From Cyanobacteria bacterium FACHB-63 (lineage in GTDB: Bacteria > Cyanobacteriota > Cyanobacteriia > Leptolyngbyales > Leptolyngbyaceae): a DNA stretch of 64,000 nucleotides. Below, piece after piece: positions 39,281 to 47,426 of the stretch. A program made the position numbers and the translations under genes. Position 1 is the first letter of the stretch. Each line of letters opens with the position of its first letter. The notes under the pieces are model-generated. The model ran no database searches. It was given only the letters and a program-made list of their open reading frames with translations, and was not told where the DNA came from. The stretch is taken from positions 186,001 through 250,000 of the forward strand of contig JACJNX010000040.1 of NCBI GenBank assembly GCA_014695255.1, in the 5' to 3' direction.

Positions 39281-41139
39281 TTCGCATCCACACTTAATGT
39301 GAAATTAGTTTCACGATCGCTGGTGACATCTACTTGATAAGCGCCACCTCGCGGGACAATGCCCTGCCACGTTCGCAGATTTACTGCATCTTCAACAGTC
39401 TCCCCACTGGGGTATCTTACTGTAAACTTTGCACCTTGAGAAATATTCAGCGATAAAGCTTGGTTGGCTCGAACATTAATCAAATAACGGCGCGTTGTAT
39501 TGGTATCTACTGTATTACTCACTTGAGTTCCGGTTTGACCCTGAGGAATCGTAATCACTTCTTCGATTACAACAGGATTAGGAGATGGAGAAACTGAGGG
39601 TGACGGAGGTGTGGGGGTTTGCAGCGTCACATTCAGCTTAAAGTCGCTCTTAGGGATTCCTTTAACGGTTCTGAGTTGCACCGTGTAGTTTCCTGTAAAT
39701 GGAAGTTCGCCAGCCCAGTTAGAAACGCGACTGGCAGCGTTATCGACTGGATCACCATTCGGAGCTAACACACTGAGCAACACACCCTCGCTACCCAAGC
39801 TGGTGTTCAAGCGCTGTCCTTGAGTCGCAGGAACAATGAAGTTTAAGGTTTCGTTCGATCGCAAAGTCCCACTCCGATTGATTGTTCCACCCGACAAATC
39901 TAATTGTTGGCTGTAGCTCACCGGACTGGGAGTAGGTGTGGGTGTGGGTGAAGGGCGAGGCGTGGGAGTTTTGGTTGGAGTGGGCGAAGTTGTAATCGTT
40001 GGAGTCGGAGTCGGAGAGGCGATCGGCTGATTCGCGTTCATCAAAGCGCGGGTAATTGTCCAAGCGCCTAATCCGGTTAATAGCACTAATCCGGTACCGA
40101 TCGCGAACACTGCCCAAGGATCATCCCAGAAAGAACTGCGAGTTGGAACCGAGGAGTCGCGCGTTTGTAAGTTCGTGGGCGCAACGGTAGAAGGATCACG
40201 ATGACCCACCGCTACCGTTTCAGCACGAGAAATGTTGGTTGGCGGCACTTGGGTTGGCGGCACTTGGGTTGGTGGCGGAGTTGCAGGCAAAGGTGCGATC
40301 GTTGCGGGAGATTGCAGTGCTTGAATGACTTCGGTTGCAGACTGAAAGCGATCGCCCACTCGATAGCTCAACATTCGATTCAACACTTGAGCGAAGCCTG
40401 GCTCTAGATTGACGAATCGCTGCCATCGCCAGGTCATCGTATTTTCATCAAACAGATCTTGCGGCTCTCGTCCAGTAAGTAGCACGACTGCTGTGACTGC
40501 TAACGCATACAAATCACTATTTGGATAAGCGCGTCCGGTTTGCATTTGTTCGGTTGGTGCATAACCGAGTTTGCCAACCGTTGTATGTTGTTTATTGGTT
40601 TCTTGTGCTTGAATGCGAGTGGCGAGATCTTTGACCACACCGAAATCGATCAGCACGGGAAGCTTGTCGCGATCGCGCAAAATAATATTATCCGGTGCAA
40701 TATCCCGATGAATAATGCCCTTGCCGTGAATGTACGCAAGCACAGGTAAAACTTGCCGAACAAGCTGCGTCACTTCGCTTTCTGAAAACACATATCCGCG
40801 TGCTTTGCGCTCATCCAGGAGCGATCGATACGTGCTGCCCTCGACATAATCTTGCACAATAAAAAAGCGCTGATCCTGCTCAAACGTGGCGCGAAACTGC
40901 GGGATTTGGGGATGCTGAATTTGATAAAGCGTCTGGGCTTCTCGCTGAAATAATTCTTTAGATTTATCCAGAGCGTAAGGATTATCTTGCGGCGGTGTGA
41001 GTTCCTTAATCGCACACAGTTCATTGAAACGTCCTTGATCTTCTGCAAGGTAGGTTCGTCCAAATCCTCCCTGTCCCAAGACGCTGAGAACGCGGTAGCG
41101 ACTCTGTAAAATTGTGGAAGCGGGGATAGGTGGCTGCAT
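39277..41139 (-). CDS. membrane Ser/Thr protein kinase with PPC-like ectodomains
   Basis: 620 residues from ATG 41139. A Hanks-type kinase domain spans about 15-275: Gly loop LGQGGFGRTYLA, Lys in CAIKEL, catalytic IIHRDIAPDNIILR, DFG in LIDFGVVKD, APE-like GYAPTEQ. HRD is followed by IAP rather than the common LKP, as in many cyanobacterial kinases. After a Pro-rich stretch comes one membrane span (about 342-362), a long Thr-Pro linker, and two beta-sandwich PPC-like domains outside the cell. It may sense an envelope ligand. It is coupled to bioD by ATGA. Confidence 0.87.
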   Translation of the reverse strand: MQPPIPASTILQSRYRVLSVLGQGGFGRTYLAEDQGRFNELCAIKELTPPQDNPYALDKSKELFQREAQTLYQIQHPQIPQFRATFEQDQRFFIVQDYVEGSTYRSLLDERKARGYVFSESEVTQLVRQVLPVLAYIHGKGIIHRDIAPDNIILRDRDKLPVLIDFGVVKDLATRIQAQETNKQHTTVGKLGYAPTEQMQTGRAYPNSDLYALAVTAVVLLTGREPQDLFDENTMTWRWQRFVNLEPGFAQVLNRMLSYRVGDRFQSATEVIQALQSPATIAPLPATPPPTQVPPTQVPPTNISRAETVAVGHRDPSTVAPTNLQTRDSSVPTRSSFWDDPWAVFAIGTGLVLLTGLGAWTITRALMNANQPIASPTPTPTITTSPTPTKTPTPRPSPTPTPTPSPVSYSQQLDLSGGTINRSGTLRSNETLNFIVPATQGQRLNTSLGSEGVLLSVLAPNGDPVDNAASRVSNWAGELPFTGNYTVQLRTVKGIPKSDFKLNVTLQTPTPPSPSVSPSPNPVVIEEVITIPQGQTGTQVSNTVDTNTTRRYLINVRANQALSLNISQGAKFTVRYPSGETVEDAVNLRTWQGIVPRGGAYQVDVTSDRETNFTLSVDAK

Positions 41140-41328
41140 ATCGGTCTCGATCGCGTACAAATCACTAGAGGGACAAGAAAGAACCGGAGTTCCAAGTAAT
41201 TAGTTATATCGTATTGCAGATAATTTAGATTAGGACTCGATCGGGCAGTCGAGAACTGAAATTTCAAGGTAATCTAGGAAATCTATCGCGCGTACGATTG
41301 CCGTTTTCTGAAGTCTTACCCAATTTCC

Positions 41329-42243
41329 ATGCACACTTTTCTTCCCATTGCGTATTTCAAGAATCAGTTTGTGCCGTTTGCTGAGGCGAATTTGTCGATC
41401 GCAACGCACGCACTTCATTATGGAACGGGCGCGTTTGGCGGATTGCGCGGCATTCCTAATCCGGAAAATCCCAATCAAGTGCTGTTATTCCGGCTCGATC
41501 GTCACTGCAAACGCCTCAGCAGCAGCGCCAAATTCTTGAGCTACGATTTGCCTGCGGATAAGATTGAGAGCATCATCACCGATTTTGTGAAGAAGAATCG
41601 ACCGGAGAGATCGTTCTACATCCGCCCGTTTGTCTACACTTCAGATTTGGGAATCGCACCCCGTCTGCACAATATTGAGAAAGACTTTTTTGTTTACGGG
41701 CTGGAGTTAGGTGATTACTTGTCTCCAGAAGGAGTGAGTTGTCGGATTAGTTCCTGGTATCGCCAAGAAGACCGCAGTTTACCGTTACGCGGCAAAATTA
41801 GCGGCGCTTATATCACGTCTTCGCTTGCCAAAACCGAAGCAGTTTCCTGTGGGTTCGATGAAGCAATTTTGCTCAACTCACAAGGAAAAGTGAGCGAGGC
41901 ATCGGGCATGAATATTTTTGTGGTGCGAAACGGGGAATTGATTACGCCCGGATACGACCAGGATATTTTGGAAGGGATTACGCGGGACAGTATTTTGACG
42001 ATCGCTCGTGATCTGGGGATCAAAGTTGTGGAGCGCCCGGTTGATAAGTCAGAATTGTTCATCGCCGATGAAGTCTTTTTGAGTGGAACCGCCGCGAAGA
42101 TTACTCCAGTGAAGCGGATCGAAACGTTTGAATTTGACACAACTCGACCGATTACTGATCGCTTACGCGAAGTGCTGACGGCAGTCACCGAAAATCGAGA
42201 TGAGCGCTATCGGGAATGGGTGAACGCGATCGATATTGGCTAG
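41329..42243 (+). CDS. ilvE: branched-chain amino acid aminotransferase
   Basis: Fold type IV PLP enzyme for the last step of Leu, Ile and Val synthesis. 304 residues. ATHALHYGTGAFGGLRG marks the N-terminal domain. The PLP lysine is in LRGKISGAYITSSLAKTEA (about 164-176). DEAILLNSQGKVSEASGMN and FLSGTAAKITPVKRI follow. Divergent from the kinase gene with 189 nt between. An 11-bp tandem duplication covers its stop codon (42232-42253). Confidence 0.92.
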   Translation: MHTFLPIAYFKNQFVPFAEANLSIATHALHYGTGAFGGLRGIPNPENPNQVLLFRLDRHCKRLSSSAKFLSYDLPADKIESIITDFVKKNRPERSFYIRPFVYTSDLGIAPRLHNIEKDFFVYGLELGDYLSPEGVSCRISSWYRQEDRSLPLRGKISGAYITSSLAKTEAVSCGFDEAILLNSQGKVSEASGMNIFVVRNGELITPGYDQDILEGITRDSILTIARDLGIKVVERPVDKSELFIADEVFLSGTAAKITPVKRIETFEFDTTRPITDRLREVLTAVTENRDERYREWVNAIDIG

Positions 42244-42279
42244 ATATTGGCTAGATAGGCAATCTGCAACTTTAGATTT

Positions 42280-42322
42280 CAGTTGACGCTCCCACTAGAT
42301 TCAGCGGCGGGACTGTCAACTG
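42280..42322. mobile_element. possible IS200/IS605-type end remnant
   Basis: CAGTTGAC (42280-42287) is inverted as GTCAACTG (42315-42322). Between them lies GCTCCCACTAGATTCAGC followed by GGCGGGACT, resembling the subterminal hairpin ends of IS200/IS605 or palindrome-associated MITEs in cyanobacteria. There is no transposase or tnpB. It may equally be a terminator between convergent ilvE and the HAD gene. Confidence 0.25.
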
Positions 42323-42328
42323 TCTAAG

Positions 42329-42955
42329 TCAATTGTTTAATAAGTACAGGAGTTCTTTCGGGTGATGAATCAAAAAATCAGGATCGTTCTTGCTCAAAAT
42401 CTCAGCCGCATTTAATCCCCAAGTTGCTGCAACAGAGTAAACGCCGCTTTTTTTGGCGGCTTCAATATCGCGAGTTTCATCACCGACATAATAAATCTGA
42501 TTGGAATCAAACTTTCTTTGTCGAATGATTTTTTGAATCAATCGACTTTTACCAAATAGGGCATAATTTGCAGAAATCAGATCAAACGTGGATGTAAGGT
42601 TTTGCACTCTGAGAAACTCTTGAATATTCTTAATAGAATTGGTTGAAACAATTCCTAAAAAGCATCCCTGCTGTTTTAGTTCTAGTAATGTTTCTCGCAT
42701 TCCGGGAAAGAGCTGCAAATTTGGGATCTCTTGATTCAGTTCTTGAGTAAAGCGACGAATCAGAAAAGGCAACTGCCAGACGGGGATTTGCGATCGCTTA
42801 AGGGCTTCTCTTGATCCCAAACATTTGAGTTCTTCTAAGGTTTCTTCATCAAAAGGGGGAAATCCAAATCGAATCGCTAAACGATTTGTAATTGCAATCC
42901 CAATCTCCACGCTATCAACAATGGTTCCGTCAAAATCGAACAAAATAACTTTCAC
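42329..42955 (-). CDS. HAD-superfamily phosphatase (Gph-like)
   Basis: 208 residues. Motif I is VILFDFDGTIVDSVE at the N-terminus, with a helical cap domain in the phosphoglycolate phosphatase/beta-phosphoglucomutase group. Motif II is GIVSTNSIK, and motifs III/IV are the late Lys (FGKSRLIQK) and YYVGDETRDIEAAKKSG. This is the subclass IA HAD layout. Phosphoglycolate is a likely substrate given the family, but sequence does not fix it. It is convergent with ilvE. Confidence 0.8.
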   Translation of the reverse strand: MKVILFDFDGTIVDSVEIGIAITNRLAIRFGFPPFDEETLEELKCLGSREALKRSQIPVWQLPFLIRRFTQELNQEIPNLQLFPGMRETLLELKQQGCFLGIVSTNSIKNIQEFLRVQNLTSTFDLISANYALFGKSRLIQKIIRQRKFDSNQIYYVGDETRDIEAAKKSGVYSVAATWGLNAAEILSKNDPDFLIHHPKELLYLLNN

Positions 42956-43126
42956 AGGTAAAGTTCAAAAATCGTATGAATAGGGTTAATCTTCATTCAC
43001 AGTCTAATCAATTTTAATGTCAGTCTGAATCACTCCTCTCAGAATTCTTTAGGCTAAATGGGTAGAGAACTTAGCACTACGTTCTTTCTCTATTGTGCCA
43101 GTTTAATATTTGCGAGGAACTGTATT

Positions 43127-43360
43127 ATGTCGCAACATCATGCTGCTGAACTGTTTAAAGCGGTTCAAAAAGATCATGCGCTCAAAGTTCGGTTACAAGC
43201 AACGAGCGATCCTGAAACCTTTGTCAAGATTGCTAACGATCGCGGTTACACAGTCACTGAGTCAGAGGTAGAGGAGTGGGTTAATCGTTTTCCTGCATCG
43301 GAGCTTGCGGCTCTGTTTAATCCTGGAGTCGGCGGACGGCAGCGTTTGATTCCCCGATAG
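43127..43360 (+). CDS. Nif11 family small protein
   Basis: 77 residues from ATG 43127 with GCGAGGAAC upstream. The Nif11 domain covers about 2-65: HHAAELFKAVQKDHALKVRL, SDPETFVKIANDRGYTVTES, EVEEWVNRFP. The tail FNPGVGGRQRLIPR contains a Gly-Gly but leaves only seven residues after it. Nif11 domains act as leader peptides of RiPPs or as stand-alone proteins. No modifying enzyme lies next to it, so a stand-alone role is likelier. A terminator follows. Confidence 0.8.
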   Translation: MSQHHAAELFKAVQKDHALKVRLQATSDPETFVKIANDRGYTVTESEVEEWVNRFPASELAALFNPGVGGRQRLIPR

Positions 43361-43416
43361 GTGGGAAGCGGGGAGTGGGGTACTGTTCTCTTTTTAGCCC
43401 CGCTCCCTACTTTTTT
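43361..43416 (+). terminator. terminator of the Nif11 gene
   Basis: GTGGGAAGCGGGG (43361-43373) pairs with CCCCGCTCCCTAC (43398-43410) with minor mismatch, then six Ts. It starts directly after the stop codon. The G-rich arm GGGGAGTGGGG resembles a dispersed cyanobacterial repeat. Confidence 0.7.
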
Positions 43417-43518
43417 CCAGTGCATGATGGATGCGACAGAATAGCGAAAAAGGGTCGATCGTCAGACATTTGCCAAAATAAGCTAAGCTGAATTCCGATT
43501 CTGTTGCTGATTCTCTCC

Positions 43519-44841
43519 ATGCGCCACTCTGCTTTGCTTGTTTGCCTGCTGCTGGTTGGATGCACCCAGTTAGAGGCGACAAAATCGCCCCCTGCTGAAC
43601 GCCCTAAACCTGAAGAAGCCAGCCGTAAAGTTGTATTTCCGCCTCCTGCGCCAACGGCACCGCTAGCGCTTGCACCCACCACTCCAGATCCCAATACCAG
43701 CGCGATCGTTCAGCAATATCTCTCAAAGCTGTCGGCGCAAGGGTATCCACAAGCAGCTCAAGGTATTTGGATTCAATCAGGCGATACCCTGCTGGCAAAT
43801 CATCAGGGCACAAAGCCCTTATCGGCTGCTTCCTTAACCAAGGTTGCAACTTCTCTGGCTGCACTGCAAACCTTTGGCGCGGATCACCGATTTGAAACGG
43901 TGATTGGAACGACTGGAACAGTTGAAAACGGGATTGTTAAAGGAGATTTGATTGTTCAGGGTAGGAGTGATCCGTTCTTTGTTTGGGAAGAAGCGATCGC
44001 GCTTGGTAATGCACTGAATCAGCTTGGCATTAAACAAGTCACAGGCAATTTGATTGTCTCTGGACAGTTTTTTATGAACTTCGAGACGGACTTGGGTAAG
44101 GCAGGAGCATTGCTCAAAGAAGGATTGAATTCAAAAGATTGGTCAGGTGAAGCGATCGCGCAGTATCAAACGCTTCCTGCTGGAACTCCAAAGCCGCAGA
44201 TTGCGATCGCGGGTGGTGTTAAAGTCGCCGCTAATCCTCCGCAGTTCACCCAGATTGCGACACACCGATCGCTGCCTTTAGCTGAACTTTTGAAGAAGAT
44301 GAATCGCTTTAGCAATAACGCAATGTCGGAGATTGTTGCAAGTTCGATCGGGGGGGCAAAAGTTGTTTCACTCAAAGCAGCACAAGCAGCAGGTGTGCCG
44401 CAGAATGAAGTCATTTTAGTCAATGGTTCAGGGTTGGCGGTTGAAAATCGCATTTCTCCGCGTGCAGTCTGTTCGATGTTTCTCGCGATCGATCAGTTGC
44501 TTAAGCCTGCCAAGATGACGATCGGGGACATTTTCGCGATTGTGGGGACTGATCAGGGCATTCTCGACGGACGTAAGCTTCCAACTGGATTAGTGACAAA
44601 ATCCGGCAGCTTAAACGAAGTCAGTGCCCTTGCAGGCGCATTACCGACCAGCCAAAAAGGGATTGTTTGGTTTGTGATCATGAATGGGGGCGGCGCGAAT
44701 TTAGAAGGCTTTCGGGCGGGGCAAGAATCCTTGCTGAATACCCTTGCGAATCAATGGGGTAGAGTGCCAACCGCTCCGAATGAGCTTGCGTCTAATGGCG
44801 ATCGAGCGAATCTTAAATCTGTGATTGAGAAAGCAAACTAG
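43519..44841 (+). CDS. dacB: D-alanyl-D-alanine carboxypeptidase, PBP4/S13 lipoprotein
   Basis: 440 residues from ATG 43519. The signal peptide ends in lipobox LLVGC, so it is lipid-anchored, unusual for soluble PBP4. A Pro-rich linker follows. The S13 penicillin-binding triad is present: SAASLTKVATS (SxxK near residue 103), FSNNAMSE (SxN) and VTKSGSL (KSG). It trims peptidoglycan stem peptides or cross-links in the periplasm. Length is slightly short of the classical PBP4, suggesting a reduced insert domain. Monocistronic. Confidence 0.87.
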   Translation: MRHSALLVCLLLVGCTQLEATKSPPAERPKPEEASRKVVFPPPAPTAPLALAPTTPDPNTSAIVQQYLSKLSAQGYPQAAQGIWIQSGDTLLANHQGTKPLSAASLTKVATSLAALQTFGADHRFETVIGTTGTVENGIVKGDLIVQGRSDPFFVWEEAIALGNALNQLGIKQVTGNLIVSGQFFMNFETDLGKAGALLKEGLNSKDWSGEAIAQYQTLPAGTPKPQIAIAGGVKVAANPPQFTQIATHRSLPLAELLKKMNRFSNNAMSEIVASSIGGAKVVSLKAAQAAGVPQNEVILVNGSGLAVENRISPRAVCSMFLAIDQLLKPAKMTIGDIFAIVGTDQGILDGRKLPTGLVTKSGSLNEVSALAGALPTSQKGIVWFVIMNGGGANLEGFRAGQESLLNTLANQWGRVPTAPNELASNGDRANLKSVIEKAN

Positions 44842-44912
44842 CTCATACCGATCGAGTTTTTTCTACGATTGATTGCTTTACAATGGGCGTTAAATCTTGA
44901 AAGGGTAGATCT

Positions 44913-45191
44913 ATGACTTTCACAGACAATTTCCCGGCAGATGATATCGAGTCAGCAGGTTCAATTTCTGTAGCAGAGTTAAAGCGTCAACTCGACGACT
45001 CCCTTCAGCAATTGTCACCAGAACGATTACAAGTGCTTGCTGACTTTGCTGCTTACTTGGCAGATATTGAAAGCGAAGCTGCAACTCAAGAACTGTTAGC
45101 GATTCCAGGGCTGCTAGAACGAGTTCAGCAAAGTCAAGCAACCCCTAAAGATCAATACATCAATTGGAGAACTCTGCGTTCTGATGTATGA
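44913..45191 (+). CDS. putative antitoxin of a RelE-type pair
   Basis: 92 residues, acidic, helical. SISVAELKRQLDDSLQQLSP and LQVLADFAAYLADIESEAA resemble the helical antitoxins that precede RelE/YafQ-type toxins in cyanobacteria. The C-terminal QATPKDQYINWRTLRSDV would wrap the toxin. It overlaps the next gene by 8 nt (45184-45191), the usual sign of a toxin-antitoxin operon. The family assignment is by position more than motif. Confidence 0.72.
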   Translation: MTFTDNFPADDIESAGSISVAELKRQLDDSLQQLSPERLQVLADFAAYLADIESEAATQELLAIPGLLERVQQSQATPKDQYINWRTLRSDV

Positions 45192-45450
45192 GGTTCTTTT
45201 GCACGCAGATGCTCAAAAAGTTTATGTTGATGCTGATAAAGCGTTGGCAAAGAAGATTGCTCGATGTTTGCAGCACTTAGAGCAGTCGCCTCGAATTCAC
45301 CCTAACATTAAAGCTCTCAAGGGAAATTATGCAGGCTACTATCGTTACCGTATTGGTGACTATAGAGTGATCTATACTGTTGATGATGATCTGGTGCAGG
45401 TATTTGTTATCACGATCGTTCACCGGAGCGAGGCGTATGAACCCGGCTAA
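45184..45450 (+). CDS. RelE/ParE-superfamily toxin
   Basis: 88 residues. YEVLLHADAQKVYVDADKAL opens the fold, then LKGNYAGYYRYRIGDYRVIY and VFVITIVHRSEAYE carry the conserved Arg, Tyr and His residues of RelE-type mRNA interferases. The fused overlap with the upstream gene marks a type II module. Its stop codon overlaps that of the convergent hpnI by three bases, so the module is packed against the hopanoid operon. Confidence 0.85.
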   Translation: MYEVLLHADAQKVYVDADKALAKKIARCLQHLEQSPRIHPNIKALKGNYAGYYRYRIGDYRVIYTVDDDLVQVFVITIVHRSEAYEPG

Positions 45451-46649
45451 GGCGTGTCTTGCTCTAAAAGTTTTGTTTTGTCAACGATCGCGCCCCCCGC
45501 TGTCAGTTCGAGTTGCCGCCCGCGCCATTCTACAGTATTGCCAAAGAAGCTATAACACCACAGACAAAAGCTTAAACAATCGCGCAGAGGCACAAGTAAT
45601 AAGAGACGTTTTGCGATCGCATCCCGTAAATAATGCACTCCAACCAACCAAGCTGCAAAGTATCTCACTGTCCAAGTTGTAATTAGAACAATCCAACCGA
45701 GAACAGAAGCCTGTGTCATTGTGAAAAATATCAAACTGCTGACGGTTCCGTAAGTGAAAATTAATCCAAGATAACTCGACGATCGAGCAAATCGAGTGTT
45801 CCGAAACCAGCGCGTTTGATGCTTTAAAAGCTCTGGAAATGTTGCTGTCGAGAGTACATGATCCACAACATACTCAGAAAGAGCAACTTTATAGCCTGCT
45901 TTAGCTGGAAGATACCCAAGCTGAAAATCGTCTCCGATGTAGTTTGCAATTCTCTCAAATCCTCCAATTTCAGCTAAGACAGATTGCTTGATCGCGATCG
46001 TTGCACCAAACGCAAACGCCATTCCCTCTAGCTTTCGAGCCACAAGCACACCCGGACAGAACTCTGTTGAGATACTCAATGCTTCAAATGCAGAAATGAG
46101 ATTTTGAGAGCGCGATCGATACATACAAGTGACAACGCCAACGGTTGAATCACTCAAAGGCTGTATCACTTGCTTGAGATAGTTTGGATCAACCCAAATA
46201 TCGCTATCTGCTAGAACTAAAATGTCATACTTTGCTTTGAGTGCAATGTTATGTAAGTTATTTACTTTGGGATTGATGCCGATCGCAGTCGAATCAATCA
46301 CTAATTGAATGTCTTGATCGGGAAAGGCTTGAATTAATTGTTGAACGATCGCAATACAAGGATCATTTTCATCTTGTGTTCCAAAAATAATTTGATAGTT
46401 CGGATAGTCTTGTTTGCAGAATGATGCAAGATTCTCATAAGTGTTCTCATCGAGTCCGCAGACGGGTTTGAGAACTGTAACGGGGGGCTGAAAATCAAAG
46501 TCCTGCTCGGACTTAGCGCTAAAGAACTGGAGTGCAGCCGCGATCGCAAACAGATAAAAAATAACCGTTGATAGACTCAGAACAAAAAAGATTGCAAGAA
46601 GCAAAGTTCCAGCAATCTGAATTAGGGTTTGGACAAGCGGGTCATTCAT
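45447..46649 (-). CDS. hpnI: hopanoid glycosyltransferase HpnI
   Basis: 400 residues, GT2/GT21 (ceramide glucosyltransferase-like). A membrane span lies at about 13-38, with more hydrophobic segments at about 295-370. Motifs are VTVLKPVCGLDENTYENLAS, LVLADSDIWVDPNYL (the metal-binding DxD-like), FAFGATIAIK, and a Q/RxxRW-like KHQTRWFRNTRF. HpnI adds N-acetylglucosamine to bacteriohopanetetrol. Last gene of a five-gene minus-strand operon with an HpnK homologue and two small transporters. Confidence 0.85.
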   Translation of the reverse strand: MNDPLVQTLIQIAGTLLLAIFFVLSLSTVIFYLFAIAAALQFFSAKSEQDFDFQPPVTVLKPVCGLDENTYENLASFCKQDYPNYQIIFGTQDENDPCIAIVQQLIQAFPDQDIQLVIDSTAIGINPKVNNLHNIALKAKYDILVLADSDIWVDPNYLKQVIQPLSDSTVGVVTCMYRSRSQNLISAFEALSISTEFCPGVLVARKLEGMAFAFGATIAIKQSVLAEIGGFERIANYIGDDFQLGYLPAKAGYKVALSEYVVDHVLSTATFPELLKHQTRWFRNTRFARSSSYLGLIFTYGTVSSLIFFTMTQASVLGWIVLITTWTVRYFAAWLVGVHYLRDAIAKRLLLLVPLRDCLSFCLWCYSFFGNTVEWRGRQLELTAGGAIVDKTKLLEQDTP

Positions 46650-46655
46650 CTGGAT

Positions 46656-47030
46656 TTAACCGATCGACACAAGCGCGACACCCACACCGACTAAAATCGT
46701 TCCAAGCAGTCGAGCGCGTGAGATATTTTCGTGCAGAATGAAACGCGCTCCAAATAGGCTAACAACATAGGTTAGAGAGGTTGAGGGATAGACCAAACTG
46801 AGATCTGCCCAACTTAACAGAGAAATGAATAGAAAGAAGCCGACCACTGTAGAAAAGATTCCACAGCTAATTTGAACGTTATTGAACACATGCAACAATC
46901 GGCGCGGTAATGTTTTCAGCGGAAATGGATGAAACTCGCCCATCTGCTTCATGCCTGCGCTGATGAAAATATTACCGATCGAGTCTGCAAAGACGAACCC
47001 TAATAATGCAATCCAAATTCTCGTATCCAT
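46656..47030 (-). CDS. SMR/EamA-like small membrane transporter (second of pair)
   Basis: 124 residues with four hydrophobic segments, half the size of an EamA protein. It has DSIGNIFISAGMKQMGEF near the N-terminus and SLVYPSTSLTYVVSLFGARF, where family members keep Pro and Thr residues. It ends LVGVGVALVSIG. It lies 6 nt upstream of hpnI and 9 nt after its paralogue, so the two probably form a heterodimer, like paired SMR proteins. A role in flipping the glycosylated hopanoid is inference. Confidence 0.75.
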   Translation of the reverse strand: MDTRIWIALLGFVFADSIGNIFISAGMKQMGEFHPFPLKTLPRRLLHVFNNVQISCGIFSTVVGFFLFISLLSWADLSLVYPSTSLTYVVSLFGARFILHENISRARLLGTILVGVGVALVSIG

Positions 47031-47039
47031 GATGCCCCG

Positions 47040-47426
47040 CTATGATTGATGTTTTCGATCGTCCCAGCCGACCACGAATGCGCCTGCTGTGATTACACAA
47101 GTTCCTAACAATCGAATTGCAGAAACCTGCTCACGCAAAATCAGGATCGCCATTGCGGTACTGAGAACATAGGTAAACGCAGTCATCGGAATCACGTAGC
47201 TCAGATCAAAGCGTGACATCGCAGCAAGATACAACAATAAACTGCAAATTAGAAAGGAAATTCCTAACCAAATCCAAGGACTCGTCAGGAACTTAACTGC
47301 AACCATCAATAGTGCGCCAATTTCGACAGAGTTGATCGGCCCAATTTCACGCATTCCCCGGCTGATCCACAAATCTCCAAATACCTGACAGATAATCAGA
47401 AGCAGCATGATTACTGTTCTACTCAT
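47040..47426 (-). CDS. SMR/EamA-like small membrane transporter (first of pair)
   Basis: 128 residues, four membrane segments. MLLLIICQVFGDLWISRGM and FDLSYVIPMTAFTYVLSTAM parallel the sister gene. Its start overlaps the hpnK stop by four bases (ATGA), which couples translation. It resembles undecaprenyl-aminoarabinose flippase subunits ArnE/ArnF in size and pairing, which suggests lipid-linked sugar movement. That is inference from architecture. Confidence 0.75.
   Translation of the reverse strand: MSRTVIMLLLIICQVFGDLWISRGMREIGPINSVEIGALLMVAVKFLTSPWIWLGISFLICSLLLYLAAMSRFDLSYVIPMTAFTYVLSTAMAILILREQVSAIRLLGTCVITAGAFVVGWDDRKHQS

Noticed and set aside
43127-43360. RiPP gene cluster
   Set aside because: Flanking genes encode a HAD phosphatase and a carboxypeptidase. 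No modification or export gene is adjacent.
45380-45682. Plus-strand ORF over the 3' end of hpnI
   Set aside because: It lies in the antisense frame of hpnI and has low-complexity composition, so it is a shadow frame.
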